Program-made: the position numbers and the translations under genes
Assembly: GCA_050084515.1 (NCBI GenBank)
Contig: CM114272.1
Span: forward strand, 37,200,001-37,264,000
Length of the DNA stretch: 64,000 nt
Direction of reading: 5' to 3'
DNA from: Blasia pusilla
Taxonomy: Eukaryota; Marchantiophyta; Marchantiopsida; Blasiales
The notes under the pieces: model-generated
The model's input: only the letters and a program-made list of their open reading frames with translations
The model's database searches: none
What the model was told of the DNA's origin: nothing
Shown: piece by piece, positions 34,467 to 45,080 of the stretch
Position numbering within the stretch: position 1 is the first letter of the stretch
Layout: each line of letters begins with the position of its first letter

Positions 34467-35484
34467 TTTTTCCTTCAGTATGAGAGACTTGGGTACGCTG
34501 AAGGGTCTCGGGATACGGACTGATTTGGCTAGTGATACGCCGATCTTTCGTCGACCCTACAGGTATTCCGATATGGAGCGAGCCTTGATTCAAAGCAAGA
34601 GTCAGGACTTGTTGGAGGCAGGACTTGTGGAGTTATCACATGGGGAGTATGCATCTGCCACAATCATGTCGGAAAAGAAGGATATGTATGGCAATTGGAT
34701 GGATAGGCGGATGTGTGGAGATTATCGTCCTATCAACCGACAGACGAGGTCAGATTGGTACGCCATGCCTTCTCTTGAGGAGATCTTTGATGCGGTAGGG
34801 CATGCAAAGATCTTTAGTAATTTAGATCTTTGTGCTAGCTATCATCAGCTTTCTATCAGGTTGGAGGACAGGGAGAAGACAAAATTTTGGGGGATAGATC
34901 AGTTTGGGAGAGATTCTTGTATCAATGGTGGTTCTTACCATTTGGGTTGAAGAACGCGCCTGCAGAGTTTCAGTGAGTGATGGATAGGGTTCTAGCTAGC
35001 TTGGATTTTGTACGATGTTACATAGATGATATTCTTATCTTCAATTCCATGGTTGAGGAGCATGAGCGACACATGGAGGAGGTGTTTCGGTGATTGCAGT
35101 TACATGGACTAAAGTTACATCCAGGCAAGTTCACATTATTTCAGGAGCAGATTGAGTACTTCAGACACACCATATGCGCGAGTCGTTCAACAGACGAAGA
35201 TAGAGGCTATTGCGCAGATTCCACGCCCTACAGATGTGAGTTGAGTCTGAGCATTTCTTGGACTGGCGAACTTCTATTGACGGTATGTCAAGGGTTTTAG
35301 TGCGATCGCAAAGTCTTTGACCTTGTTGACAAGACTTGATCTGGTTTGGTTGTGGGGGGATGATCAAGAGCGAGCATTTCAAGAGCTCAAGGACAGGTTG
35401 ACATCCTCACCCATTTTACAGAGACCGGTTAGGGATCCCCCATTCCAATTACATATGGATTGGAGCATGTTGGGTCTATGAGTA
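34467..35484 (+). pseudogene. RT of element A (resumes after nested B)
   Basis: Continues the linker cut at 16295: YFSFSMRDLGTLKG, TPIFRRPYRYSDMERAL, DRRMCGDYRPINRQTRSDWY, then a frameshift near 34945. The catalytic strand FVRCYIDDILIFNS (about 35007-35050) keeps both Asp residues. In-frame TGA codons follow (FQ*VMDR; VFR*LQLHG), and the thumb (HGLKLHPGKFTLFQ) is frameshifted. The first 32 codons of the open frame that starts at 34366 are B's repeat read backwards, not RT. Confidence 0.85.
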
Positions 35485-37290
35485 GTGCTTACTCAGAGGG
35501 ATGACAAGGAGAGGGAGTTTGTTGTGGCTCATGCGAGCCGATGGAACAACATTGCAGAGGCAAAGTACAGCTCCTACGAGGGAGAGTGCTTGGCTGCAGT
35601 ATGGGCCGTGGCACATTTCAGGTGCTATTTATTTGGCAACCCTTTCACACTTATCACTGATCATCAGCCGTTGAGGTGGTTGATGGAGTTCGACAAGCTT
35701 ACAAGAAAGCTTGCCAGGTGGGCTCTATTACTACAAGAGTATGAGTTTGAGGTGGTTCATAGGCTAGGTCGGCTGAACCAAGATGCGGATGGGTTGAGTC
35801 GTAACCCATGTCCGAGTCAGAGAGATGACACAGGAGCTCGATGGCACGGAGAGAGTGATGAGGAGATGGTGCCCGGTTGGCATGCATCTGCCTATCTTTG
35901 TTGGTTGACTATGGCAAGTCAGCCACAAGTGATGAATTCAGTGGTGGGGTTGGATGATGAGTCTTTGGATCCGGAGGTTAGTGAGGAGGCGACAGGTGGT
36001 CGTGATATCCATGACGACATGGAGGTTGTGGAGTTCTTACGCACTGGCGTCATAACAAGCACAATGAGTGCTAGGGAGCGGGATTGGATCCTACAGAGAG
36101 CCAGGAGGTTCAGGTGGGAGGGGACTCACATTTTGCGGGTATGGGGAGATGGTAGGATACGAGTGGTACCTCATCCTTCCCAGCGAGCTCGTGTAGTGCG
36201 ACATGCCCATGAGGAGTTGGGACATTTTGGAATAAAGCGTACTTACAGCTTACTCCAGGTTCAATATTGGTGGCGCGACATGCATACTGGGGTACAGCAA
36301 TTTGTTGCAAGATGTACGGTATGTGACAGTGTGCGAGCATCCTTCAATGCTCCCACTCTGCAGTTACATCTGTTGCCTATTATGGGTTTAGGTTATCGGT
36401 GGATTTTAGACTTTGCGGGACCTTTGCCATTGATGGGGCGTCATCATAGGTACGTGTTGGTCATGGTGGAGCATTTCTCCAAGTGGATAGAGTTGGTGGC
36501 ACTACCGGACAAGGCGAGCGAGGGAAAAACTTATGCGTTTCTTTATCGTGTGCTTAGTCACTTTGGTGCACCGGCGGAGGTGTTGACTGACCAGGGTACC
36601 GAGTTTAGGGGAGAGTTTCAAGCCTTGTGTGATCATGCGCTAATAGATCACCGCACCACGTCGAGAGATCATCCTGAGGTGGATGGGTTGGCGGAGAGTA
36701 CAGACGGTGAAGAGAGGATTGCGCAAGTATGGCTTGCAACGCGGACAATTGAGGGAGTAGGACCTACAGTTGCCATGATTGGATATGGGTTATCGCTTTA
36801 GTTGGCAGGCATCCTTGGCATCATTTTCACCGTACACTTTGCTCTTTGGGAGAGAGCAGCGATTCGACGTGACATGGCAGAGGTGTTAGATCTTGATGAT
36901 CTAGATGTGTGGGTACAAGCATGTTCTCAGAGGGCGGAGGTTTTTCGTAGAGTTATGCCTATGGCCTTTGAGAACTTAGCTATTGCTCAGTATAGAGATA
37001 CATTGAGGTACGCGACCATTCGTGGAGGAGGTTATTGTCCAGGGATTAGGAGGTTTCATAATGGAGATTATGTGTATTTACAGTAGGAGGCACCCACGAT
37101 GCTAGATGTCACTGCAAGGCGCACGATCCTACGTGTGCGTGAGGTATTACCGACCGGAGTCCTCATGGTGGAGAGACGGGATGGCATGGTTTGGAAGGAT
37201 CATGTGCGCAATTGTGCACCATGTCATATTCCGAATGTAGACGGGACAATGGATCCGAGCTTGGCAGTGGTACCTGCACGCTTGAGGTGT
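35485..37290 (+). pseudogene. RNase H-integrase of element A, PHD truncated
   Basis: The long open frame 35485-36801 covers the RNase H end (EREFVVAHASRWNNIAEAKY, YLFGNPFTLITDHQPLRWLM, DADGLSRNPCPSQ), the acidic spacer, and the integrase zinc-binding part (HAHEELGHFGIKRTYSLL...CTVCDSVRASF). The core follows (LDFAGPLPL, LTDQGTEFRGEF, TSRDHPEVDGLAE). A deletion of about 5 bp near 36690 shifts the frame just after the catalytic Glu. The C-terminal part resumes at about 36850 (DMAEVLDLDDLDVWVQACSQ; GMVWKDHVRNCAPCHIP) with one TAG near 37084. Homology ends at LRCML, the first Cys of the PHD finger, where a fold-back of the terminal repeat begins. Confidence 0.87.
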
Positions 37291-37295
37291 ATGTT

Positions 37296-37502
37296 GAAAG
37301 CCATGTTCCTCTCTTAGATGGCTTTCCTAAGCCATCTTTCTCATGTTGGGCCGTCGGAGCACCTCTCTTGTATGTGTGTGAGATAGGACTATGGTACTAG
37401 CGTCCGGATTCCTTGATAGCACAAGGTGGACGAGGCTCGATATGCCGATGTAGATTGAGGAGTGGAGTTTTAGGCCGGGTGTGCCGTTTTTACTACTCTT
37501 TA
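37296..37502 (+). repeat. Partial repeat A2 with inverted start, element A
   Basis: 37316-37502 matches 10938-11124 of A1. Immediately before it, 37296-37315 is the reverse complement of 10929-10948 with one mismatch. The upstream half of the repeat, including the TATA box, is absent. Confidence 0.8.
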
Positions 37503-37507
37503 TTTTT

Positions 37508-37645
37508 GTTGTGTGATCTCCATGTATATGTATGAGTTGATTTTTGTACATGTGTGGATCGACCCGTGTGTGGAGAAGATCGGTGTTGTGTGGTGTAGAT
37601 ATGACCAGCGATGTATGTTGTGTAGCGATAGGTATGCGCACGACA
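37508..37645 (+). repeat. Terminal repeat B2 of element A
   Basis: Near-copy of B1 of element B (19233-19103 on the minus strand), ending GCGCACGACA. The TCAA duplication follows directly at 37646-37649. Confidence 0.75.
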
Positions 37646-37649
37646 TCAA

Positions 37650-39093
37650 ACTCATCTGACATCCGAACTGCTACATTTGGTATTCACACGAAGTATGAAA
37701 GCTTAATCTTGGTTAGTCAGTCAAGTGTGATTATTATCTTAACTATGGTTAGTTAATCACAACTCGGTCTAATTCAAGAATATTTTTAGGATTAGGGTTA
37801 TGGTTGCATGTACACACCCTATATAATTGAGAAGGGACTAACTTCACCTCCTTCTCTCATTACAAAATTTCCTTATCAATGATGGTCTGTGAGTATGAGA
37901 GTCATATTCTACCAGTTATGTTTTTTTAGTAGTTTTCTATGGATTATCCCCTCCATCCATGTTGACATTGACCGAAAAACTCTTGCATTAGAGGATCTTG
38001 AATGAGTTCAACTACACGAGTTGGCCATCCTACTTTTGGATGCAATGTTGATTCCCTTACCTTCTCATTCTACGTGCTATGGGGAAATTCATCACATGTG
38101 GAAAGTGGAGAGAGAACATTAGCAACCTTTTTCAACACAAAATGATCACAAATCTCAAGAAGAATCCAATGCCCTATCTCCCTCTTTTGAAAATGGTTAG
38201 AGGCACTAAGTTTCCACATTAGTGCTTGGATTTCCTTCAAAAAGCATTTTCATGCTACTAAAATAAAAAGAGTTTTCTCTCTATCAACTTTTATATTCTC
38301 CCAGTGGGTATGTGTAAATGCCATCTATCTCTTTCTCATCTAAGCCGAGTTTGTTAAATTAATTAACCCTCCGTAATAAGTAATTAGGGCTAATAACGAA
38401 ATCCAAAACAAAACAAAATTCCATAGGCAAAGGTTTAATTAAATGTATGTCCGTCACACTTACCGTCGGCTGGAACGTTCAGAGACTTAAATGAAATTAG
38501 GCGTGATTAGCGTGAGAGGTTCGATAAGTGTGTCCGACCACCGGTCCTAAGTAGCGCACACGCACCGTACGATGAGGCAATCGGAACGACAAACGCAGCG
38601 TTCGGCTAATGAACTGACGGTTAGCGCTAACTACTGTACCGATCTAGTTTAAGGCTCTTAATCAAGCTCCCCAGTTTCAAACGGTGCGAACGAACTCGGG
38701 ACGTGGGAATGTCTGTCACTCCTGTAGGACTTTAATGTGGGAATATTTTGAATTCTCTCTCCGGTCCGCCCGCGACTCGATTTGAATCGGGGGACTCCCA
38801 TGCGGTCCACCCTTCGCCTCGGGGTCGTAAGTAGGTCATCCAAGTGGACTAATCCAACTTAGTTCGGAAACCTAGGTTATACTACGCCCACTTAGGCACG
38901 AGGTATGCTCCATGCAGGAAAATTATTTGGTTTTATTCCGGTCCTCCTTTGAGAGCCCTGAAGTCTTCCCTTATGCCGACCGTGCGCGCATTTATTTATT
39001 TTATTTATTCTTCTTGTTGCCGAGGGAGGGAGGGGATGTGTGCCCATGAGATAAGATCATTTTAAAGGAAAAACTCCCCTATCCTTACAAGAG
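37650..39093. other. Spacer, no gene recognised
   Basis: Original flank of element A, AT-rich to about 38450, then GC-richer (38450-38960) with no recognisable coding region. Confidence 0.5.
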
Positions 39094-40108
39094 ACTTCGA
39101 TAAAAACGAGTGATGGAAAACCATCGGAAGTACAAAAGAGGGGGACTCAAAGAGTCAAAACCTGAAGGCCACAACAGGACCAGAAAAGGAAGAAGGGGCA
39201 TTCCCCCTAACGCATTTAAACTCACCAACAGCAGAGACAATATCAAGTAACAACAAAAAAAGCTATGACTACTACTAAGTGGGCCTCTAGCGCCGGCGTC
39301 TCCCACACCTGAGCCGCCGCAAAATCCCATTAGCCTGGGCACGCTGCAACGCTATGGAGACCGCGCCGCCTGTCAATATAGAATCGCAGAGCTAAGGACA
39401 ACCCATTTCTCGAGTGGAGATGATGGGCGCGATCCGTGAGGAACGAAGTCGAATCTCTCCCCATAGCCCCATACATCTCTATGGCAGGGGATGAAGATGT
39501 GTCCTCGTGTAGTCGAATGTAGATATGTGTCTTCTTCACCGCCGCCCTAGTAGCATTCGCCTTGGGCCACCACTTGGGCTCGTGATTGCCTCCCGCGTAG
39601 GATCTGTGTGACTACCACGCCCGCCACAACCACCTCGGCCTCACGTGTCATGTAGAGATCGGCACGAATGAGGGAATCCCGCATGGAGTAGTGCTCTCTC
39701 TCTGCACATGGAAGCCACTCTCCCGAGCACATCGAACATGATATCCCGACTTTGCATCGTGAGTGGCTATCCTCTCACCCCAATCGACAAGCGTGCCAAA
39801 TGCACACCAAGTGGATCCAGGCTCCGGCGACACTCGCAGTGTGTCGAACCAACCACCGATGGTTGGGGGAGGCCCAAGCGGAACCGCATCGCTGTGGTAT
39901 AGGTAAGTGGTGCGATACGGAAAGCCTGGAGAAGGGGGCGCGCCCCTACCCATGAGCCCGCCCCCTTTCCGGAGCAAGAACGAATACGGGCCCTAACCTC
40001 CATGGGGATATTCCCGTCAGACATAGTGCCTCTAAAAACTGCCTCAAAGTGGGCTTCCATCAAGGAAGATTGACGGGAGACGGGAGGAGAAAACGAGGAG
40101 ACCATCAT
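39094..40108 (-). pseudogene. LINE-like C-terminal region, copy 1
   Basis: The frame 40108-39767 has GAGSWVGARPLLQAFRIA, AMRFRLGLPQP and HCECRRSLDPLGVHLARL. This 'RLGL...CxCxxxLDPxGxH' pattern follows RT in many LINE-like proteins of algae, mosses and oomycetes. A frame change leads to GERIATHDA and on to the stop near 39500; about 400 bases of 3' UTR end at TTTTTATCGAAGT (39094). The same DNA lies inverted at 59325-60082 with an identical 3' end and a shorter 5' end, which is the 5'-truncation signature of target-primed reverse transcription. The RT itself is not present. Confidence 0.65.
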
Positions 40109-42789
40109 TGTTCTTGCGTAAAGAATAGCATTTAGTATGTCTACTAACCTTTCGGTGCACTGAGGAAAATAAAATAAAATCTGAGTGGTTAAGAGATGTC
40201 TAAGTTTCTTTGGTTATGGCGTGGGAAGATATTTTCCATCGTTACCACCTTCCAAATTTTGGTAGGTGCTTATGATAAGGAATGTGTGGAATTTAATGTT
40301 GAGAAGAAATAGCAAAAGTTATGACTACTATTCTCCACATATTGCATAAACAAAGATAGTATTTTAGTCCGAAATCTGTTATCATGCATTAATAGATTTG
40401 AATACTCTACTTTAATGGAAAAAGTATGGTCACCATAGTATGGCATAACGGACATCGAAATGAATACGAGACGTGAATAACATGGGCCCATTTTTATTAT
40501 TCCACTGTTTAATTAAGAATTTTTCAATTGAAACATGGGCTGAGAAGCCACGTGGTTTCCGGGCCTTACTCGAGAGTCGAGAATAAATAAATAGGCCTAT
40601 TAGCGAGCACGCTAGCACTAATATGATTAATGCGGAACAAAGCTGTTCGGCTCCCCTACCAGAACTTGCCTTCACTTTATGAGCGAAGTCGATCACCTTA
40701 GCTTTACCTCTCTCGACCGAACTTAGCTTTAGGAGGATCCCAGTGAGAGCCGCCGTAAGTTCTCGCATTAGTGGGAGGAAACCTAAAGCACGCCGGGGCC
40801 GGGCTGGTATCCAAGGCCACATCCAAGCCGAACTTCCGGCCGTCATTATTGAACATTCTTCGCATGTATGACACCATATGGTATGTATAGCATGGCATGT
40901 GACGCCTGTCGGCCAAGTGGGGCCATACGGCAGTGTCGGGTTTTGACTGCGAGAGTTTAATCCGGACGGACAAAATGGACACAATCCATCCGACGAATCT
41001 AGGGCTCGCACCTTCAGCACTCTCGATGGAGTCCGATGGACGCTCGGGGAACGACTGTGACACGTTGCGTCCCTTAAGACCTCCGCTATCTATTATTGAG
41101 CACGAGTGAGTCCCGGGGCCGAAACGACGGAAATCACGCCGCCGCTCCTCCGCCACATGTAGGGCCTACGTAAGGCCGAAGCAGTCGGCGTGGCTCACTT
41201 TAGGGCCTACTTTTAGAGTAGCGAGTTCCCAAAAGGGCAGAGGACCGACCGACACCCTCAACGATAAGGCTTTCTTGGAGCCCCTCTTGATCTTTAAAGG
41301 CCGATATTCCCCGGAGTTCGTTTATGGGGATTCTCTCTCTTGTTGGCTAGTGCTTCTCGCGTTTGAGTGGGCGGCGGTTTCAATTATTGCGCGCAAATTC
41401 AGATTGCCACCGAACGTCTCTCACTTGTGCGTTCTCTTGTAAGAAATAAGTGACAAATTTAGAAAATCAATCGTTTTTTAAAAATGAAAAAGAGAAGATA
41501 CGATTCTAAGAGACGAGGAAACAAAAGGTTCCGCACTTGGGGCTTCGGATGTGCCACACAGTTAAGGAGACAAAATTTACTGGCACCACGTGGCCCCAAT
41601 GAGAGCGAGTTGTATGCTATGACACGATAAGTTGGGACTATTTATATATCTTTGAAATTTGTGCTCTTCCTCTATTTTCGCGTTAGTGAATTAAACACGA
41701 AACACATATTTTTACCACGTACACTTGATGAAAAGAAAATGTGCAAACCACTTTTTATAACCTACACCTAATGAAAAGAAAATGTGCAAACATGCCATGT
41801 CAAGTGAACACAATTTTTCATTCTCTTTTCTTACTTAGTGGGAGCTTAGTTCCAACTAGAAAGCACACGTGTTTCAAAGAAGTTGCCTTTTGGATGTGGT
41901 TTAAAAAAGACTGAATCATAAGAAAGTTAAGTTGGGTTTTTGAAATATTTTCAATTATCCTTATTTAGTATCATAAGCTCATAGAACGTGAAAATTCAAT
42001 TTCACTCCACTTCATCTCCCTTAGGCCTTTGTAGCATAGAGTTTTCCTTTTATTTTGGGATCTTTAAAAAAAATTGTTGTGCCCCTACCTAGCCACTAGC
42101 AGGATTTCAAATAAGAGCCACATAGTTGAAGCTAAAATTTTCGTAGGGTCATTAAAAAAATTGGAAAGGCCCACTCAATCATGGTCATTCATAAAAAAAT
42201 CAGAAATCTGACAAAACTACACAACCATAACAACTCTACATGCTCAAAATCTCCCACTCTAAGGGAGTTGGTAGCTATTCATGCCCCAAACACTTGTTTC
42301 TTCCACCATTAGCTTTGTTGCATGCTTCCTTCGATTTATGACCCATGGCACATCTAGGAGTTCCATGCCATATTTCTAGTTGTCATCAAACCTATTTAGA
42401 TGAAAGCCGCGATTGGCTCTAAGAACATATGTTGGCGATGTTATCAGTCACAATGGTCGCTTCATTTTGCAATAAGAGGTGTTACCAATGTTTTAGACAA
42501 TGGATCACTACATACATTTCCTTATCGTGAGCCACCCAACAAAACTATATTATACTAAGTTTATCCAACTCAGTAGGTGATTGGTTTCCATTCTTCAATG
42601 AGAACACCGCATACAACAAGGTTTACAACATCAACATCGGCATGGATCTCAAAAAGTTCTTTGAGTTTCAGGAGAGTTGGCACCATGTCTCTACTTAGGA
42701 TGTGTTTCATGTCTTCAGAGGATCCTTCGCATTGTTTCTTCCATCTGAAAAAAATGTTCTTGTGAGCCAAGGAGTGGGCTCATAATCAA
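40109..42789. other. Spacer with unassigned ORFs
   Basis: About 40500-41460 is GC-richer and holds overlapping minus-strand frames (41020-40430, 196 residues; 41156-40704, 150 residues). The longer has one hydrophobic stretch (CSALIILVLACSLIGLFIYS) that could span a membrane, but neither matches a family I recognise and their codon texture does not look coding. 41460-42570 is AT-rich and featureless. 42570-42789 may be further decayed pol of element F. Confidence 0.4.
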
Positions 42790-44555
42790 TGGAGTAATCA
42801 TCTTTACATGTTTCCAAAACTAAGTGGCCAATCCTAGAAAGGAGCCATTTTTGGTAGATTTATAGGATTCAAATACTACATCAATACCTTGATCTTACTA
42901 TGGGCTGGATGGACGCCCTTGTTTTCAACTAGATATTCAAAAAATACTACATTGGGTTGGCCAAATGAACGCTTGATTCTATTGATGAAGAGCTTCTATT
43001 GTCTTAATCCCTTAAGTACCTCCTCAATCTAGTTCAAGTGTTGCTCCCAAGTAACCAAAAACATGATGATATCATCCAATTGCAAGTAAATAGTGAAACT
43101 CATGTCTCGAAAATCTTTGGGGATATTGTTCATGAGTGTGTGGAAATTAACCCAAATAGCAACACACATACTCATATAGCCCAGACCACTTGCGGATGGT
43201 AATCTTGAACTCATCACCGATTCATCCTTGGCTATGCAAATATGATGGTAGCCAGATCTAAGGTATGGCGTCATGAAGTAGCAACCAATAGCCAATCCAT
43301 GGTTTCTCCCATGAGAGATAGTGGATATAGGTTTTTGACAAAAATCTTGTTCAAAGAGCAATAATCCCCACACATATGCATACTTTGATCTTTCTTGGCC
43401 ACGAACTGACAAGGGCATGATAGGGTGAGACTCGGCCTTAGAGGGTTCTCTGATAGAAGCTCGATGAGTTTCTCCTTGAGTTCATTGACTTTGATACATG
43501 TCAAGCATCTGCCCTTTCCTACATTTGGGATGGTAGTGTTTAGGATAGAGTCAATCTTGTATTCCAAGGCTCGCCTTGGCCCTGACTCACGTGGAAACTC
43601 AAACAACATCACATCTTGGTACTTCTCCATGAGAGCTTGCATCTCAAGTGCTATGGGCTAGTTCTCATAAGTAATCCACTTACGTGAGTCAATGTTGGCA
43701 AGTAACACCACCCACGATTCACTTGCAGTTTTCAAAATCCTAGCAAACTAGTAGGCTAAATAGACGTGGTGCATGACTCGTGCATTACAATGTTTAAGAG
43801 CTACAGTTTGCGGGTTCAAATTTGGTTAAGTGATTTTGAGAAGTGGAACTTCTTGCCATTCCCCAAAAAAAGTGTTCAAAGCCAATATTCCTTCTTTGAG
43901 GTTCATTATGGCTTTTGTAAATATTGAACCATTCCCATGAAAGGATTCCTAGAAGGGATGCGAGCAAATCCATAAGAAGGAACTCCAACTTATTCTTGGT
44001 GTTTCCTATCTTCAAAGGAACCGATATCACCTTCCTATTAACCTCGGCCAAGTCCTTCGCGAACTTGACTACTAGCGGTTGCATTATGTATGTGATAGAA
44101 AATCCTAGTTTCTTAACCAACAAGCTATTCAAAGCATTCATACTTGCATGAGTGTCCAACGACAAAGCCAAAAGTTTACCAAAAATGCTCATATGAATCC
44201 TAAGCAAACTTTGGTAAACAAGTGAAGCAAAAGCAAAAAGTTTAGGCTTTGAACTTGAATTACTCCTTGCAATTTGCGATTATCATGGTTGACTTAAGGA
44301 CCCAACATTAATTGTGGATAGGTCTTCTAGCTTAACCCCTCCTACTCAAGTACAATGTAGGATGCTTATCCAAGTGGTAAGCGCTCAAGTTAGTATATTC
44401 TTTCGCAAAGTGCCAAAAATTCTTGCATTGAAAGCATCTCTATTGATCAATAAGTAGCAGCAAACCGAGATTCTTACTTCCACAAGATTCAACAATAGTA
44501 GACTCAGACATTGTGGCGCATGTCAGGGTAGTACTTGGAAACCCCCTTGCAGCTT
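42790..44555 (-). pseudogene. Element F: old Ty3/gypsy pol (knuckle-protease-RT), split by element C
   Basis: A zinc knuckle, CFQCKNFWHFAKEY (last Cys is Tyr), lies at about 44440-44395. Protease: LALSLDTHASMNALNS (DTHA in place of DSGA) in the frame 44207-43794. RT: EYKIDSI, FVAKKDQSMHMCGDYCSLNK and VKNLYPLS at 43642-43330, then LRSGYHHI (about 43265) and LQLDDIIMFLVTWEQHLN at about 43080-43029. The thumb continues in other frames (YLVENKGVHPAHSKIKVL) to about 42800. Many stops. The gag N-terminal part lies beyond element C at 56045-57060. It looks older than the methyltransferase elements. Confidence 0.8.
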
Positions 44556-44559
44556 CCAA
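44556..44559. repeat. Target-site duplication of element C (left)
   Basis: CCAA precedes TGTCAC of A1. CCAA recurs at 56041-56044 after the CGACA end of B2. Confidence 0.8.
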
Positions 44560-45067
44560 TGTCACGACTTTTAGGATAGATTGGCAAGATCTAGTAGAGA
44601 GCCTTTGGAGATACTACAAGACAGCCTCAAGAGGTCGAAGATTACCTATTGAGGCCACAACTAACCTAAGAGAGCAGGTTTCCCTTTTGTTTTGGCTCAT
44701 TTGGAGCCATATACATAAAATTACTATTTTTGGTAAGTTTCTATTTGGAATATAGTTGGATTTCCACTTTGGGAAGTGGCCCTTGACTCGCTACAGTAGG
44801 TCAAGAGCCAAGGAGGTGACATGTGAGCATAGGCTACCAAGGAGAGAGCTTGGGAGAGGGAAGGGGTTATACCTCCAAAAGAGAGAGAGAGCTTGAGAGC
44901 TCATTCTCTCTTTGTTGAACTTCTTGGCATGAAGCGGAAAAGCTATCGTCCTCCTTGCCTTGTGTGTGTAACCCAAGCCTCTCATTAGGAGAGTGGGTTT
45001 GGTTTGACACAAGAATGCACACCATGGAGAGTTTGGTGTGAGATGTTGAGAGAGATCTACTTGATTT
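44560..45067 (+). repeat. Terminal repeat A1 of element C
   Basis: About 508 bp, TGTCAC...CTACTTGATTT. It is homologous along its length to A2 at 55407-55912 with many differences, so the insertion is old. A TATA-like TTATAC at 44867-44872 lies about 35 bases before the segment complementary to the primer site; in A2 the equivalent is ATATATC, 31 bases before. Confidence 0.82.
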
Positions 45068-45080
45068 ACAAAGAGAGAAT
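45068..45080 (+). other. Candidate self-priming primer-binding site, element C
   Basis: ACAAAGAGAGAAT directly after A1 is the exact reverse complement of 44903-44915 (ATTCTCTCTTTGT), near the predicted transcript start. The sequence differs entirely from the equivalent pair in element A, so the pairing rather than the sequence is kept. Confidence 0.65.

Larger units (their letters stand above)
10650..37645 (+). mobile_element. Element A: methyltransferase-bearing Ty3/gypsy-like retrotransposon, split by nested insertions
   Basis: Own sequence is 10650-16295 plus 34467-37645, about 8.8 kb; the DNA between is element B and its passengers. Order: repeat A1, primer site, leader, gag, unknown segment, aspartic protease, DNMT3-like methyltransferase, RT, RNase H, integrase, truncated PHD, partial A2, B2. 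The flanking TCAA duplication supports the outer ends. Most of the first half stays in one frame with scattered stops. The break falls in the linker just before RT, and the protein resumes on the far side at the matching codon when aligned with copies B and C. It is defective: stops, frameshifts, lost PHD and an aberrant 3' repeat. TG...CA ends and a DDE integrase fit LTR-type integration. Confidence 0.85.

Noticed and set aside
10650-37645. Classifying the methyltransferase family as DIRS/PAT because of split repeats
   Set aside because: The polyprotein has an aspartic protease and a zinc-finger DDE integrase, no tyrosine recombinase was seen, and target duplications are present.
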